Shown here piece by piece: positions 28,084 through 36,672 of a stretch of 64,000 bases of DNA. A program made the position numbers and the translations under genes. The DNA is taken from NCBI GenBank assembly GCA_947498155.1, contig CANMJD010000006.1, positions 62,001-126,000 on the forward strand, given 5' to 3'. The stretch comes from an uncultured Pseudoruegeria sp. Its GTDB lineage: Bacteria; Pseudomonadota; Alphaproteobacteria; Rhodobacterales; Rhodobacteraceae. Numbering within the stretch: position 1 is the first letter of the stretch; every line of letters begins with the position of its first letter. The notes under the pieces were generated by a model that was not told the DNA's origin, made no database searches, and saw only the letters and a program-made list of their open reading frames with translations.

Positions 28084-28995
28084 TCACCAGATCCGTTGCA
28101 GCAAACCAAACAGCTCCGACAAAATCGGACTGTCTTTGCGACGTTCCAACGCGACAAAACTCAGACAAGCCGGCACCGAAACCCTATTGCCCACCGCAAG
28201 ACCAAAGGAATGCTTTTGATGCAGGGCAACGGATTCTCGGCATAGACTCAGCCCGATACCGGACCGCACCATCTCCAGCATAGAGGCCTCTTGGTCGACC
28301 AATGCAATCACGTTCAGACGGCGGCCGAAATCCTCATAGACTGTCGCCAGTAACCGGTGATGAACCGAGGCTTCGGGCGTGCCGATCCAAGGCAACTGTG
28401 CCAAGGCCGCCCAATCCGCGTTCTCCACCTGCGCCTGCCATCCGACCGGTCCGACTACACGATAGGAAAAATCCGCAAGCTTCAGCGCATGAATCGGATC
28501 TTCGCCTTGGCTGGCCAACAGGCCCAAGTCATCAGGGCGGCTCAAATAGAATCCGGCATCAATGCGCCCGCGTCTCAGCCAAGCAAGCACATCACCGCTC
28601 ACCCCGTGGACCAGCTCGGTTTCGATGCCGGGATGTTCGGATTGCAGCCGCGCCAGCATCCCCCCCAAACGTATGAACTCCGGATCGACCACAGTGCCGA
28701 TCTTTAGCTTGCCGCTGATTTGACCGGACCGCTGCCGCGCGCTCCGGTGAAAATCCCCCATCGCTTCCAGGATATGCTCCGCCTTGGGCAGTAATGCCGC
28801 CCCGTCGTGGCTGATCTGAAGCCCCGACGCGCTGCGGTTGAAAAGAGTGATTCCGGTTTCCGCACTCAGGCGTTTGATTTGGTGACTTATGGCGGGTTGG
28901 GTCAGGTTCAACACCTCAGCAGCCCGCGAAACACTGCCTTCACGGGCAACGGTGACGAAAGCCAATATGCTGTTTATGTTCGAAAAACGATCCAT
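28084..28995 (-). CDS. LysR-family regulator of the DMSP cluster (DddR-like)
   Basis: A 303-residue LysR protein with an N-terminal HTH (AREGSVSRAAEVLNLTQPAISHQIKRL in two parts: AREGSVSRAAEVLN and LTQPAISHQIKRL) and a ligand-binding domain. The ATG at 28995 is preferred; the alternative TTG ten codons earlier also lacks a clear RBS. It is divergent from the GMC oxidoreductase, CoA-transferase and BCCT genes. In Marinomonas the dddD cluster is controlled by the LysR protein DddR, so a DMSP-responsive activator is the best guess from context. Confidence 0.87.
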   Translation of the reverse strand: MDRFSNINSILAFVTVAREGSVSRAAEVLNLTQPAISHQIKRLSAETGITLFNRSASGLQISHDGAALLPKAEHILEAMGDFHRSARQRSGQISGKLKIGTVVDPEFIRLGGMLARLQSEHPGIETELVHGVSGDVLAWLRRGRIDAGFYLSRPDDLGLLASQGEDPIHALKLADFSYRVVGPVGWQAQVENADWAALAQLPWIGTPEASVHHRLLATVYEDFGRRLNVIALVDQEASMLEMVRSGIGLSLCRESVALHQKHSFGLAVGNRVSVPACLSFVALERRKDSPILSELFGLLQRIW

Positions 28996-29203
28996 ATAAA
29001 AATTAGTAATATTACTTAGTGCCAAAAGTCATTAGGTTTTTTGAGCCCCATCCGCCAGAGATCGTCGAAATTCGCGTTTCGGGAGGGGACGTGGCAACCG
29101 ATGTGGACGGGTTCGCAATTAATTTTGTGGCACGTTGGATCAACACGTTCTCCCCTCATAAGAAGCGCTGGATAAAGGCACGATCAAAAGGTGGAGAACC
29201 ACA

Positions 29204-30871
29204 ATGTCTGACAGTTCGAATGCGTTCGATTATATCGTGATTGGCGGAGGCTCTGCGGGGTGCCTGATGGCCAATAGGCTTAGTGCTGATCCGGCGAACC
29301 GGGTGCTTTTGTTGGAAGCGGGCAAACCCGACACATATCCGTGGATTCATATTCCCGTGGGATATCTGTATTGCATTGGCAATCCCCGTGCGGACTGGAT
29401 GTATAAAACCGAGCCAGACAAGGGTCTGAATGGCCGTAGCCTGTTGTATCCACGGGGAAAAACCCTGGGTGGATGTTCTTCGATCAACGGCATGATCTAC
29501 ATGCGTGGTCAGGCCCGCGACTACGACAATTGGGCCGATTTGTCCGGCGAAGCGGCATGGAACTGGCAGAATTCTCTGGTCGATTTCAAAGCCCATGAAG
29601 ATCACTATAAACTGGATGACGATGCCGATCCGGTGTCCGGCGACAACATGCGCTTCTCTGATATGCATGGCCATGGCGGCGAATGGCGCATCGAAAAGCA
29701 ACGTCTGCGCTGGGATGTGCTGGACAGCTTTGCTGATGCGGCTTCCGAAATCGGCATCGAGAAAACCGATGATTTCAACAGCGGCGACAACGCCGGTGTG
29801 GGCTATTTTGATGTCAACCAGCGGTCCGGCTGGCGCTGGAACACCTCCAAGGCGTTTTTGCGTCCGGCCAAGACGCGTCAAAACCTGACCATCTGGACCG
29901 AAGCACAGGTCGAGAAGCTGACGCTGACCAAAGAAGACGACGGACGCATCCACTGCACCGGCGCCAAGGTGAACCATCAGGGTAAATCGGTCGCCGTGAC
30001 AGCGGCTAAAGAAGTCGTACTTTCCGCAGGGGCAGTGAATTCACCCCAGATTCTGCAATTGTCCGGTATTGGTCCTGCAGATTTGCTGAAAGAGCACGGC
30101 ATCGACGTGGTTCTGGATCAGCCCTTCGTAGGGGAAAACCTGCAAGATCACTTGCAGATTCGTGCGGTCTTTAAGGTCAACGGCACCAGCACGCTGAATA
30201 CCATCGCCAATTCAATGGTGGGCAAAGCCAAAATCGGTCTGGAGTATCTGTTCAAACGCTCCGGCCCCATGAGCATGTCGCCCAGCCAGTTGGGGGCGTT
30301 CACCCGCTCTGACCCCGGCCGGACCCATGCCAACCTTGAATATCATGTGCAGCCGCTCAGCCTTGAGGCGTTCGGCGATGACCTGCATGATTTCCCTGCC
30401 ATGACTGTAAGTGTCTGCAATTTGAACCCGACAAGCCGCGGTCATGTGCGCATCGCATCGGCTGACTACCGCGATGCCCCGCTGATCTCGCCCAATTATC
30501 TGGACACCGAAGACGACCGGAAAGTCGCCGCCGACAGCCTGCGTCAGGTACGCGAGATCATGGCGCAGCCCGCCATGCACCCCTATGAGCCCGAGGAATA
30601 CAAACCAGGCGTTCAGTATCAAAGCGACGAAGAACTGGCCCGCCTTGCCGGAGATATCGCCAGCACAATTTTCCATCCCGTCGGCACGGTCAAAATGGGT
30701 CGCGACGATGACCCGAGTGCCGTTCTGGACCCGCATCTGCGCCTTAAAGGCGTGGCGGGACTGCGGGTGGTGGATGCCTCTGTAATGCCAGAAATCACCA
30801 GCGGGAACACCAATTCGCCCACCATCATGATCGCGGAAAAAGCCGCGGGCTGGATCTTGTCAGGCCAGTAG
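29204..30871 (+). CDS. GMC-family FAD oxidoreductase (choline dehydrogenase-like, DddA-like)
   Basis: A 555-residue flavoenzyme. The N-terminal FAD-binding motif is IVIGGGSAGCLMANRLS, the GMC signature regions are GGCSSINGMIYMRG and SAGAVNSPQILQLSGIG, and the active-site His is in IFHPVGTVKMG. It oxidises an alcohol to an aldehyde. Its place directly before a DddD-type gene points to oxidation of 3-hydroxypropionate to malonate semialdehyde, the role of the GMC enzyme DddA in Halomonas DMSP catabolism. Choline or another alcohol remains possible. RBS GGAGAACCACA precedes the ATG. Confidence 0.88.
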   Translation: MSDSSNAFDYIVIGGGSAGCLMANRLSADPANRVLLLEAGKPDTYPWIHIPVGYLYCIGNPRADWMYKTEPDKGLNGRSLLYPRGKTLGGCSSINGMIYMRGQARDYDNWADLSGEAAWNWQNSLVDFKAHEDHYKLDDDADPVSGDNMRFSDMHGHGGEWRIEKQRLRWDVLDSFADAASEIGIEKTDDFNSGDNAGVGYFDVNQRSGWRWNTSKAFLRPAKTRQNLTIWTEAQVEKLTLTKEDDGRIHCTGAKVNHQGKSVAVTAAKEVVLSAGAVNSPQILQLSGIGPADLLKEHGIDVVLDQPFVGENLQDHLQIRAVFKVNGTSTLNTIANSMVGKAKIGLEYLFKRSGPMSMSPSQLGAFTRSDPGRTHANLEYHVQPLSLEAFGDDLHDFPAMTVSVCNLNPTSRGHVRIASADYRDAPLISPNYLDTEDDRKVAADSLRQVREIMAQPAMHPYEPEEYKPGVQYQSDEELARLAGDIASTIFHPVGTVKMGRDDDPSAVLDPHLRLKGVAGLRVVDASVMPEITSGNTNSPTIMIAEKAAGWILSGQ

Positions 30872-30921
30872 CGGCCACCCCTTTTTTGCGAAACCCTAGA
30901 ATTCTATCTGGAGGAAGACAC

Positions 30922-33429
30922 ATGCGGAATTCGTTTTCCAACCTGCCACTCACCGGCGTGAAAGTCGTTGATTTTGGTCAATATATCGCCGGTCCTGCCG
31001 TCGCGATGCTGCTGGGCGACCTTGGGGCGACGGTTGTTCATATCGATCCCCCCAATGGTCCAATGTGGGACAGCCCCGCAAACGCCACGCTGAACCGTAA
31101 CAAAGTCATCGTGAACCTTGATCTGAAAACAGACGAAGGTCTGGAACAGGCACGAGCCCTTTGCGCAGAAGCCGATATTATCGTTGAAAACTTTCGCCCC
31201 GGTAAGCTTGCCAAGCTGGGCATTGATTTCGCGACGATGCGCCAAGAACGCCCCGAGCTGATCACGATTTCCGTTCCGGGTTTTGCCTCGAACGACGAAG
31301 AGCGGCGCGAATTGCGCGCCTATGAAAGCATCGTATCGGCCAGCTCCGGCGTCTTTACCGATATGGGATTGAACCGCGTTCTGATGGGGCTTAACCCGTC
31401 GTTTTCCCCGCTGCCTCTGGCTTCGGCCTATGCCTCGCAAATCGCCGCCTCTGCCACGGTTTTGGCCTTGCAGTCGCGTCAGGTGACCGGCCTTGGTGAT
31501 CAGATCGAAGTGCCGCTTGCTGCTGCGGTGATGGAAGGCTTGTGCTACAATTCGATCAAGGTCGATAACATGCCCGAACGTTACCTCACCCAGCGTGAGG
31601 TCGAGATCGAACGCCGGCGTGTCGAAGGTTTGCCGATGAATGTCAGCTACGAAGACCTTCAGGAACTCATGGACCCGTTCTTCCGCAGCTACATGTGCAA
31701 AGACGGTCGGATGTTCTATGTCGTCTGCCCAAGCCATAAAAACCACGCGCGGCGGTGTCTCGAGGTGCTCGGCCTTTATGACTCGCTGGTCGAAGAAGGC
31801 TTGACCTCGGAAGAAAACACCTATCGCCCCTGGTCCGAATGGGAGCATGAAACCTCTTTGGGGGTGTACCCGATGCCCAAGGACTGGGCTGATAAAATCT
31901 CTGCGCAGATGAAAGAGGTCTTTATGACCCGCACCTCGCATGAGTGGAAAAAGATGTTTGGTCGCGGCCTGATTCCCGGTGCCCCTCAGCGCTGGTTGCA
32001 AGAATGGATTCACGACGAATATGCCGAAACCTCTGGGCTGATGATCGATGTCCATGATCCGGTTTATGGCGACATGACCCAACCCGGCCCTGTGGTCTGG
32101 ATGGAGGAAAGCGGCGAAGAAGCCCTGACCCCCGCGCCGCGCTGCTGGGTGGAGTTTGATGAAGCGCTCAAAATGCTGCGGAAAATCCGCACCGACATTC
32201 CGGAGCCGTCAGATGAGGCCGCAACGGACGGCTGGCTGTCCGGCGTTCGGGTTCTCGACCTGTGTAATGTGATCGCAGGCCCGCATTCGGCCAGCTATCT
32301 GGCGCGGTTCGGTGCCGAAGTGATCAAACTGGAACCGGCCGATCCGATGTATGACAGCTGGAACACTGTGATCTACGGCATGTCCCAGATGCGGGGCAAA
32401 CGCTCTATTCTGGCGGATATTACATCCCGTCACGGGCGACAGGTGTTCGAAGATCTGGTGAAATCCGCAGATGTGATCCTCTGGAATGCGCCGGACAACC
32501 AAATCCGCAAAATGGGTTTGGACAAAGAGAACCTGCGCAAGCTCAACCCCGATGCTTTGTTCTGCAAACTCGACTGCTTTAGCGGCGTGCGGCGCGGGAC
32601 GCGGACCGATTATATCGGCTATGACGATCTGGTGCAGGCGGCGACCGGCATTATGTTGCGCTTTGGGGGTGCGATGGACCGCCCAGAAGAACATGCCCAT
32701 GTTGGCACCATTGATGTCATGTGCGGGTTCGGCGGCGCTTTGGGTGTTGCTGCGGCTCTGTATCAGAAACATCGCTTTGGCCGCATCGGACGCGGGCGCA
32801 CTTCGCTATCGTCCAACAGTGGGCTGCTGCAAGTGCCCTTTGCCTTTGATTACAAGGGGCGCGGGCTGTTTGACGAACCCTCCGGCCCCGAAGCCAGTGG
32901 CTATGACGCGCTCACACGGTTCTACAGCACCGCCTCGCGCCACATTCTGCTGAGCGCTTATGAATACGATTTGCCGCTGTTCCGCAATGTCGAGGACCTT
33001 GAACAGCTGCCGGATCTGGACGAACAGGACCGCGCCGCCTTTTTGGCAAATGCGTTCCTGACCCAGCCTGCCACAGTATGGATCGAACGGCTGCAAGCGG
33101 CGGACATCGGCGCGGTTATCTGTGAAAACCTCGACTCCTTGCGGGCACGTAACCTACGGGAAGCCGATGGCACACCCGGCACCGATAACGGGAGCTATTC
33201 TTTCTCTCACTATCCCGACCATCCCAGCGGCCACGAGGTCATTCAGCTTGACCCCTATGCGGTGCGCACCACTCGGGGTCGTATATCGGCCCTTAAGCCT
33301 TCCGAAAAATTCGGCGCGTCGACCCGTGCAATCCTCAAGGATCTCGGGTATGCCGATAGCGCTATCGAGGCCATGATCAAAGCCGGAGGCTTGAGTGAGT
33401 CATGGAGCGAGGCCTATTTGCCCGCATAA
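30922..33429 (+). CDS. dddD: DMSP CoA-transferase/lyase, two-domain class III CoA-transferase
   Basis: An 835-residue fusion of two CaiB/BaiF (class III) CoA-transferase domains, about 8-410 and 437-835, the size and layout of DddD (about 830-840 residues). DddD transfers CoA to DMSP and releases dimethyl sulfide. The Asp nucleophile of the family is present in the second domain (Asp598 in GTIDVMCGFGG), near the position reported for Marinomonas DddD (Asp602). The first domain has PLPLASAY there and lacks it, as expected. Start: GGAGGA before the ATG at 30922. Flanked by a GMC oxidoreductase, a BCCT carrier and a divergent LysR gene, all matching known dddD clusters. Confidence 0.88.
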   Translation: MRNSFSNLPLTGVKVVDFGQYIAGPAVAMLLGDLGATVVHIDPPNGPMWDSPANATLNRNKVIVNLDLKTDEGLEQARALCAEADIIVENFRPGKLAKLGIDFATMRQERPELITISVPGFASNDEERRELRAYESIVSASSGVFTDMGLNRVLMGLNPSFSPLPLASAYASQIAASATVLALQSRQVTGLGDQIEVPLAAAVMEGLCYNSIKVDNMPERYLTQREVEIERRRVEGLPMNVSYEDLQELMDPFFRSYMCKDGRMFYVVCPSHKNHARRCLEVLGLYDSLVEEGLTSEENTYRPWSEWEHETSLGVYPMPKDWADKISAQMKEVFMTRTSHEWKKMFGRGLIPGAPQRWLQEWIHDEYAETSGLMIDVHDPVYGDMTQPGPVVWMEESGEEALTPAPRCWVEFDEALKMLRKIRTDIPEPSDEAATDGWLSGVRVLDLCNVIAGPHSASYLARFGAEVIKLEPADPMYDSWNTVIYGMSQMRGKRSILADITSRHGRQVFEDLVKSADVILWNAPDNQIRKMGLDKENLRKLNPDALFCKLDCFSGVRRGTRTDYIGYDDLVQAATGIMLRFGGAMDRPEEHAHVGTIDVMCGFGGALGVAAALYQKHRFGRIGRGRTSLSSNSGLLQVPFAFDYKGRGLFDEPSGPEASGYDALTRFYSTASRHILLSAYEYDLPLFRNVEDLEQLPDLDEQDRAAFLANAFLTQPATVWIERLQAADIGAVICENLDSLRARNLREADGTPGTDNGSYSFSHYPDHPSGHEVIQLDPYAVRTTRGRISALKPSEKFGASTRAILKDLGYADSAIEAMIKAGGLSESWSEAYLPA

Positions 33430-33431
33430 TC

Positions 33432-33467
33432 AAAACCCCCTGCCCAGGCAACTGGTGCAGGGGTTTT
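33432..33467 (+). terminator. Terminator after dddD
   Basis: An 11-bp stem with one bulged C (AAAACCCC-C-TGC / GCAGGGGTTTT), loop of 13 nt, ending in TTTT, begins a few bases after the dddD stop. It may separate dddD expression from the BCCT gene 130 bp downstream. Confidence 0.7.
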
Positions 33468-33598
33468 ACGATCCCCTTGGGCGGGGACGCTAACAAAGTG
33501 CCCATTATTCGCGCCGGATACCGCGAACTGACCATACGTTTGACACTGTATGGACGACTGTTTGCTATCCGGGATTCACCAGCCATTCAGGAGGAAAT

Positions 33599-35254
33599 AT
33601 GGCCAAATCACCCCCATTGATGGACTTACCCATCAAAACCGCAGATCGCGGATTTTACGAGGGATTCAGCACACATGTTGCGATCACTTCGAAAATCCTT
33701 GTCGCAGCGCTTATCGTCTGGGCCATCGCGGTACCGGAAACCGCCGCCCGCATTCTTGGCGATATGAACGGCACATTGCTTGGTACTTTCTCCATTTGGT
33801 ACATCTATGTCGTCGCCCTGTTTTTGCTGGTTTGTATCATTCTCGCTCTGATCCCAAGCACCGGACGGCTTAAGCTTGGGCTGGAAGGCGACACGCCCGA
33901 ATTTTCGAACTTTTCTTGGTTCTCGATGATGTTTGGTGCCGGGATCGGGATCGGCATGCTGACCTTTGCAACCGCTGAACCGATGTATCACTTTGCGACA
34001 AACCCGAATGTCATCATGGGTGAATCAACAGGTTCCTCGGCAGATAACGTCACCAATGCATACCTTTGGTCGTTCCTGCACTGGGGTTTCTCTGCTTGGG
34101 CCTGCTATGCCATCGTGGGCCTGTCGCTTGCGTATTTCTCATATCGTCGGAACCTACCCCTGACCATCCGCTCTGCACTGACGCCGCTCTTTGGTGAAAA
34201 GCTATCGGGTATTCTGGGTCACATCGTTGATGTGGTCGCGGTTGTGGCAACCATTCTTGGTGTTGCGCAAACGCTAGGCTTTGGTGTTGAGCAATTTGTT
34301 TCCGGTCTGAACCGCATTGGTTTTGGCGACTGGCTGATCAACGCAGAAACAGGCGACCCGTCCACTGCTGGCGTCATCACCGCCCTGTTGATCATCATGG
34401 GCGCGTCGACATTGTCGGCCCTCTCCGGTGTTGGCAAAGGCATCAAATGGCTCTCCAATATCAACATGGGGCTTAGCTTCTTTCTGCTCGCCTTCTTCCT
34501 GCTCTTTGGCTCCACCTTCTTTGGGTTGGGTGCGCTGGCACAGGGACTGATCGCCTATATCACCGAACTGCCCAAGCTGCTCTTTACGGTTTGGACAACG
34601 GATGGTGTCGAAGGCAGTGAAGCCGCACAGCTGGCAAGCTGGCAGGGCGGATGGTCCGTCTTCTATTGGGCATGGTGGATCGCCTTTGCACCCTTCGTTG
34701 GCGTGTTTCTGGCGCGGATTTCCCGTGGCCGTTCGGTCCGGGAATACATCATCGGGGCTATCATTATCCCATCTATGATGTGTTTCGTCTGGTTCACCAT
34801 CGTCGGCGGTACAGCAATTGATCTGACACTGAATGGCGGCGCAGGAGAAGCAATCTCCGGTGCGGGTCAACAAAACCAGCTCTTTGCGATGCTTGACTTC
34901 ATGCTCAGCCCCGCGCTGGGGTGGATCATGGCTGTGATCGTCGTGGTTCTGCTGCTCACCTATCTGGTGACCACCGCAGACTCTGCGATCCTGATCGTGA
35001 ACACCATCAACGCAGCCGGTGCCGAAAAACCATCCGGTCGCCCCCATATTCTGTTCTGGGGCGCTGCTCTGTCCTTGGTTGTGGGCGGGCTGTTGATCGC
35101 TGGTGGGGTTGGCGCAATCCAGTCCGCCATGGTGATCGGTGCCTTGCCGTTCTCTCTGGTAATGCTTTTGATGTGTGTCTCTCTTGTGAAGGCCATCATC
35201 AAAGACGGCATGCGCGAAAAGAACGGCGTACAAAGCGTTCACATCGCGGAGTAA
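33599..35254 (+). CDS. dddT: BCCT-family betaine/DMSP transporter
   Basis: A 551-residue BCCT carrier with twelve predicted membrane helices, the glycine-rich GAGIGIGMLTFATAEP segment and the family signature around YWAWWIAFAPFVGVFLARIS followed by RGRSVREYI. BCCT proteins take up quaternary ammonium or tertiary sulfonium compounds with Na+ or H+. Next to dddD the likely substrate is DMSP (the role of DddT), but glycine betaine or choline transport cannot be excluded. AGGAGGAAAT precedes the ATG. Confidence 0.88.
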   Translation: MAKSPPLMDLPIKTADRGFYEGFSTHVAITSKILVAALIVWAIAVPETAARILGDMNGTLLGTFSIWYIYVVALFLLVCIILALIPSTGRLKLGLEGDTPEFSNFSWFSMMFGAGIGIGMLTFATAEPMYHFATNPNVIMGESTGSSADNVTNAYLWSFLHWGFSAWACYAIVGLSLAYFSYRRNLPLTIRSALTPLFGEKLSGILGHIVDVVAVVATILGVAQTLGFGVEQFVSGLNRIGFGDWLINAETGDPSTAGVITALLIIMGASTLSALSGVGKGIKWLSNINMGLSFFLLAFFLLFGSTFFGLGALAQGLIAYITELPKLLFTVWTTDGVEGSEAAQLASWQGGWSVFYWAWWIAFAPFVGVFLARISRGRSVREYIIGAIIIPSMMCFVWFTIVGGTAIDLTLNGGAGEAISGAGQQNQLFAMLDFMLSPALGWIMAVIVVVLLLTYLVTTADSAILIVNTINAAGAEKPSGRPHILFWGAALSLVVGGLLIAGGVGAIQSAMVIGALPFSLVMLLMCVSLVKAIIKDGMREKNGVQSVHIAE

Positions 35255-35266
35255 CCGCAAAAAACG

Positions 35267-35291
35267 AAAGGGGGGCAGATCGCCCCCCTTT
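35267..35291 (+). terminator. Intrinsic terminator after the BCCT gene
   Basis: A perfect 10-bp stem AAAGGGGGGC/GCCCCCCTTT with a 5-nt loop AGATC starts 13 bp after the transporter stop. It is symmetrical, with A and T runs on both sides, so it can act on either strand. Confidence 0.85.
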
Positions 35292-35413
35292 CCCCATTCC
35301 CGGACGTCCCGGTTACTGTAAAAACCAACGGTCCGAGGGAGAGTTACAGAGGTGGTCGGGGGATTTCGGACCAGTTGCTAAGGTGGATCGCAAGATGAAA
35401 GAAGTGATCCAAA

Positions 35414-35593
35414 ATGAAGCAACGCAAGAACCATTCGCCTGAATTCAAAGCCAAGGTTGCGCTTGAAGCGATCCGCGAGGAGATGACACTGGCGGAACTG
35501 TCCAAGAAATACGGCGTGCATCCGACCCAGATCGGAACTTGGAAACGCGCAACGATAGAAAATATGACGACTGAGGTTCCCCTGGATTTGTAG
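35414..35593 (+). pseudogene. IS3-family orfA fragment (outer element)
   Basis: The first 50-odd codons of a transposase orfA with the helix-turn-helix (SPEFKAKVALEAI, LAELSKKYGVHPTQIGTWKR). Similarity ends abruptly after IENMTTE and the frame closes at a TAG within the following element. The remainder of the transposase is missing. Confidence 0.7.
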
Positions 35594-35633
35594 ACGCTTT
35601 GCTTGGTAATTTTAGAAGCAAAGGTTGACGCAA

Positions 35634-35903
35634 ATGTCAGGGCAAATTCGCTATTCAGATGAGTTCTAGATCGACGCTGTGGCACAGGTCACGGAGCGAG
35701 GTTATCCGGTCAAGGAGGTGGCCGAACGGCTCGGGATCAGCACCAAATCTCTGTACACCTGGATGGCAAAGTTCTCGAAGCCGCAAAGGCAGACCGACCA
35801 AGAGGCCGAGGTCAGACGGCTCAAGAAGGAGCTGGCGCGCGTCACCGAGGAGCGTGACATGCTAAAATAGGCCACCGCGTACTTCGCCAGGGATGCAAAG
35901 TGA
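35634..35903 (+). pseudogene. IS3-family orfA with two internal TAG codons (inner element)
   Basis: Eighty-nine codons of orfA from ATG at 35634 to TGA at 35901. HTH (VKEVAERLGISTKSLYTWMAK) and leucine-zipper-like helix (EAEVRRLKKELARVTEERDML) are intact in frame. TAG occurs at 35667 (after SDEF) and at 35868 (after DMLK), both where I would expect Lys in this family (AAG to TAG). The ORF is therefore inactive unless amber codons are read through. Confidence 0.75.
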
Positions 35904-36427
35904 GGTACGCGTTTATCGACGCGCATCGTCAGCAGCATCCTGTCCGCGTTCTCTGCAGAATGCTCAGCGTTCATCCAAGCGGTTTCTACGCATGGGTTAA
36001 AGAACCGTTAAGCCAACGTGCGCTGAATGATCAACGTCAGACGGTGCTGGTGAAGAAGGCATGGAAAGCCAGCGGCAAGATTTATGGGTATCGCAAAATC
36101 TATGACGACCTGATCGATATGGGCGAAGCAGTGTCTGAGAACCGTGTTGCACGGCTGACCCGCCTTGCAGGCATTCAAGCGCAGATTGGCTACGAGCAGA
36201 AGTCTGGGCAGTATGGTGGCAAGCCGCCTGTCGTTGTGGAAAACACGCTGGATCGTCAGTTCGCAGCCGGTGCGCCGGACAAGGCTTGGGTCACCGACAT
36301 TACGTATATCAGAACGCATGAGGGCTTTGCGTATCTCTGCGTCGTCATCGACCTGTTCTCGCGGCGTGTGGTCGGCTGCGGCAAGCACTTCGCTGCAATG
36401 CGGCTCAAGTCGCGGAAGCGGTCGTAG
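35900..36427 (+). pseudogene. IS3-family orfB (DDE transposase), truncated
   Basis: From GTG at 35900, overlapping the orfA stop as in IS3 elements, 175 codons. Seen: the HTH_21 region (VHPSGFYAW, YGYRKIYDDL), and the rve integrase core with the first catalytic Asp (WVTDITYIRT) and VVIDLFSRRVVG. After that the frame runs into unrelated residues (CGKHFAAMRLKS) and stops, so the second Asp and the Glu of the DDE triad are gone. Confidence 0.8.
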
Positions 36428-36636
36428 CTTGGAGAGTAAGTCCGGAATTGCAGACTGTTTAATCGCGACGCGTGATTTCAGCACACGAGGCACGTAACGT
36501 AATGGGGACGTTCAGATGTGCATCGAAGACAGGTTGGGACAAGCCCTCGTTTTCCGAGCGCACAAGCCAATGCTGCCTGTATGATCATTTTCTGAACGTT
36601 GTCGTGATATTGTCTAAGCTAAGACCTTCGTTCTAA

Positions 36637-36666
36637 GCGGACGCCGCAGCAAAGTGCACCGTCCGC
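36637..36666 (-). terminator. Possible terminator of the TRAP/ThDP operon
   Basis: A 7-bp stem GCGGACG/CGTCCGC with a 16-nt loop lies a few bases past the stop of the ThDP enzyme gene. No T-run follows on the minus strand, so termination would be weak. Apart from it and the IS remains, nothing is recognised between 36428 and 36672. Confidence 0.35.
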
Positions 36667-36672
36667 CTAAGA

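Larger units (their letters stand above)
35346..36430 (+). mobile_element. Nested, decayed IS3-family insertion sequences
   Basis: Two different IS3-type orfA reading frames occur in tandem. The first breaks off after about 55 codons exactly where the second element seems to begin (near 35575-35590), so one IS probably landed inside another. The second carries orfA and orfB, but orfA has two in-frame TAG codons and orfB stops before the second catalytic Asp. The outer limits are approximate, since I could not find clear matching terminal repeats. The element separates the DMSP cluster from the TRAP/ThDP cluster and may mark a transfer junction. Confidence 0.7.

Noticed and set aside
30904-32082. 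392-codon minus-strand frame opposite dddD
   Set aside because: No domain features and no RBS; dddD is strongly supported.
34274-35260. 328-codon minus-strand frame opposite the BCCT gene
   Set aside because: Antisense to a well-supported membrane protein; composition (Gln, His, Asp-rich) is typical of a shadow of hydrophobic codons.
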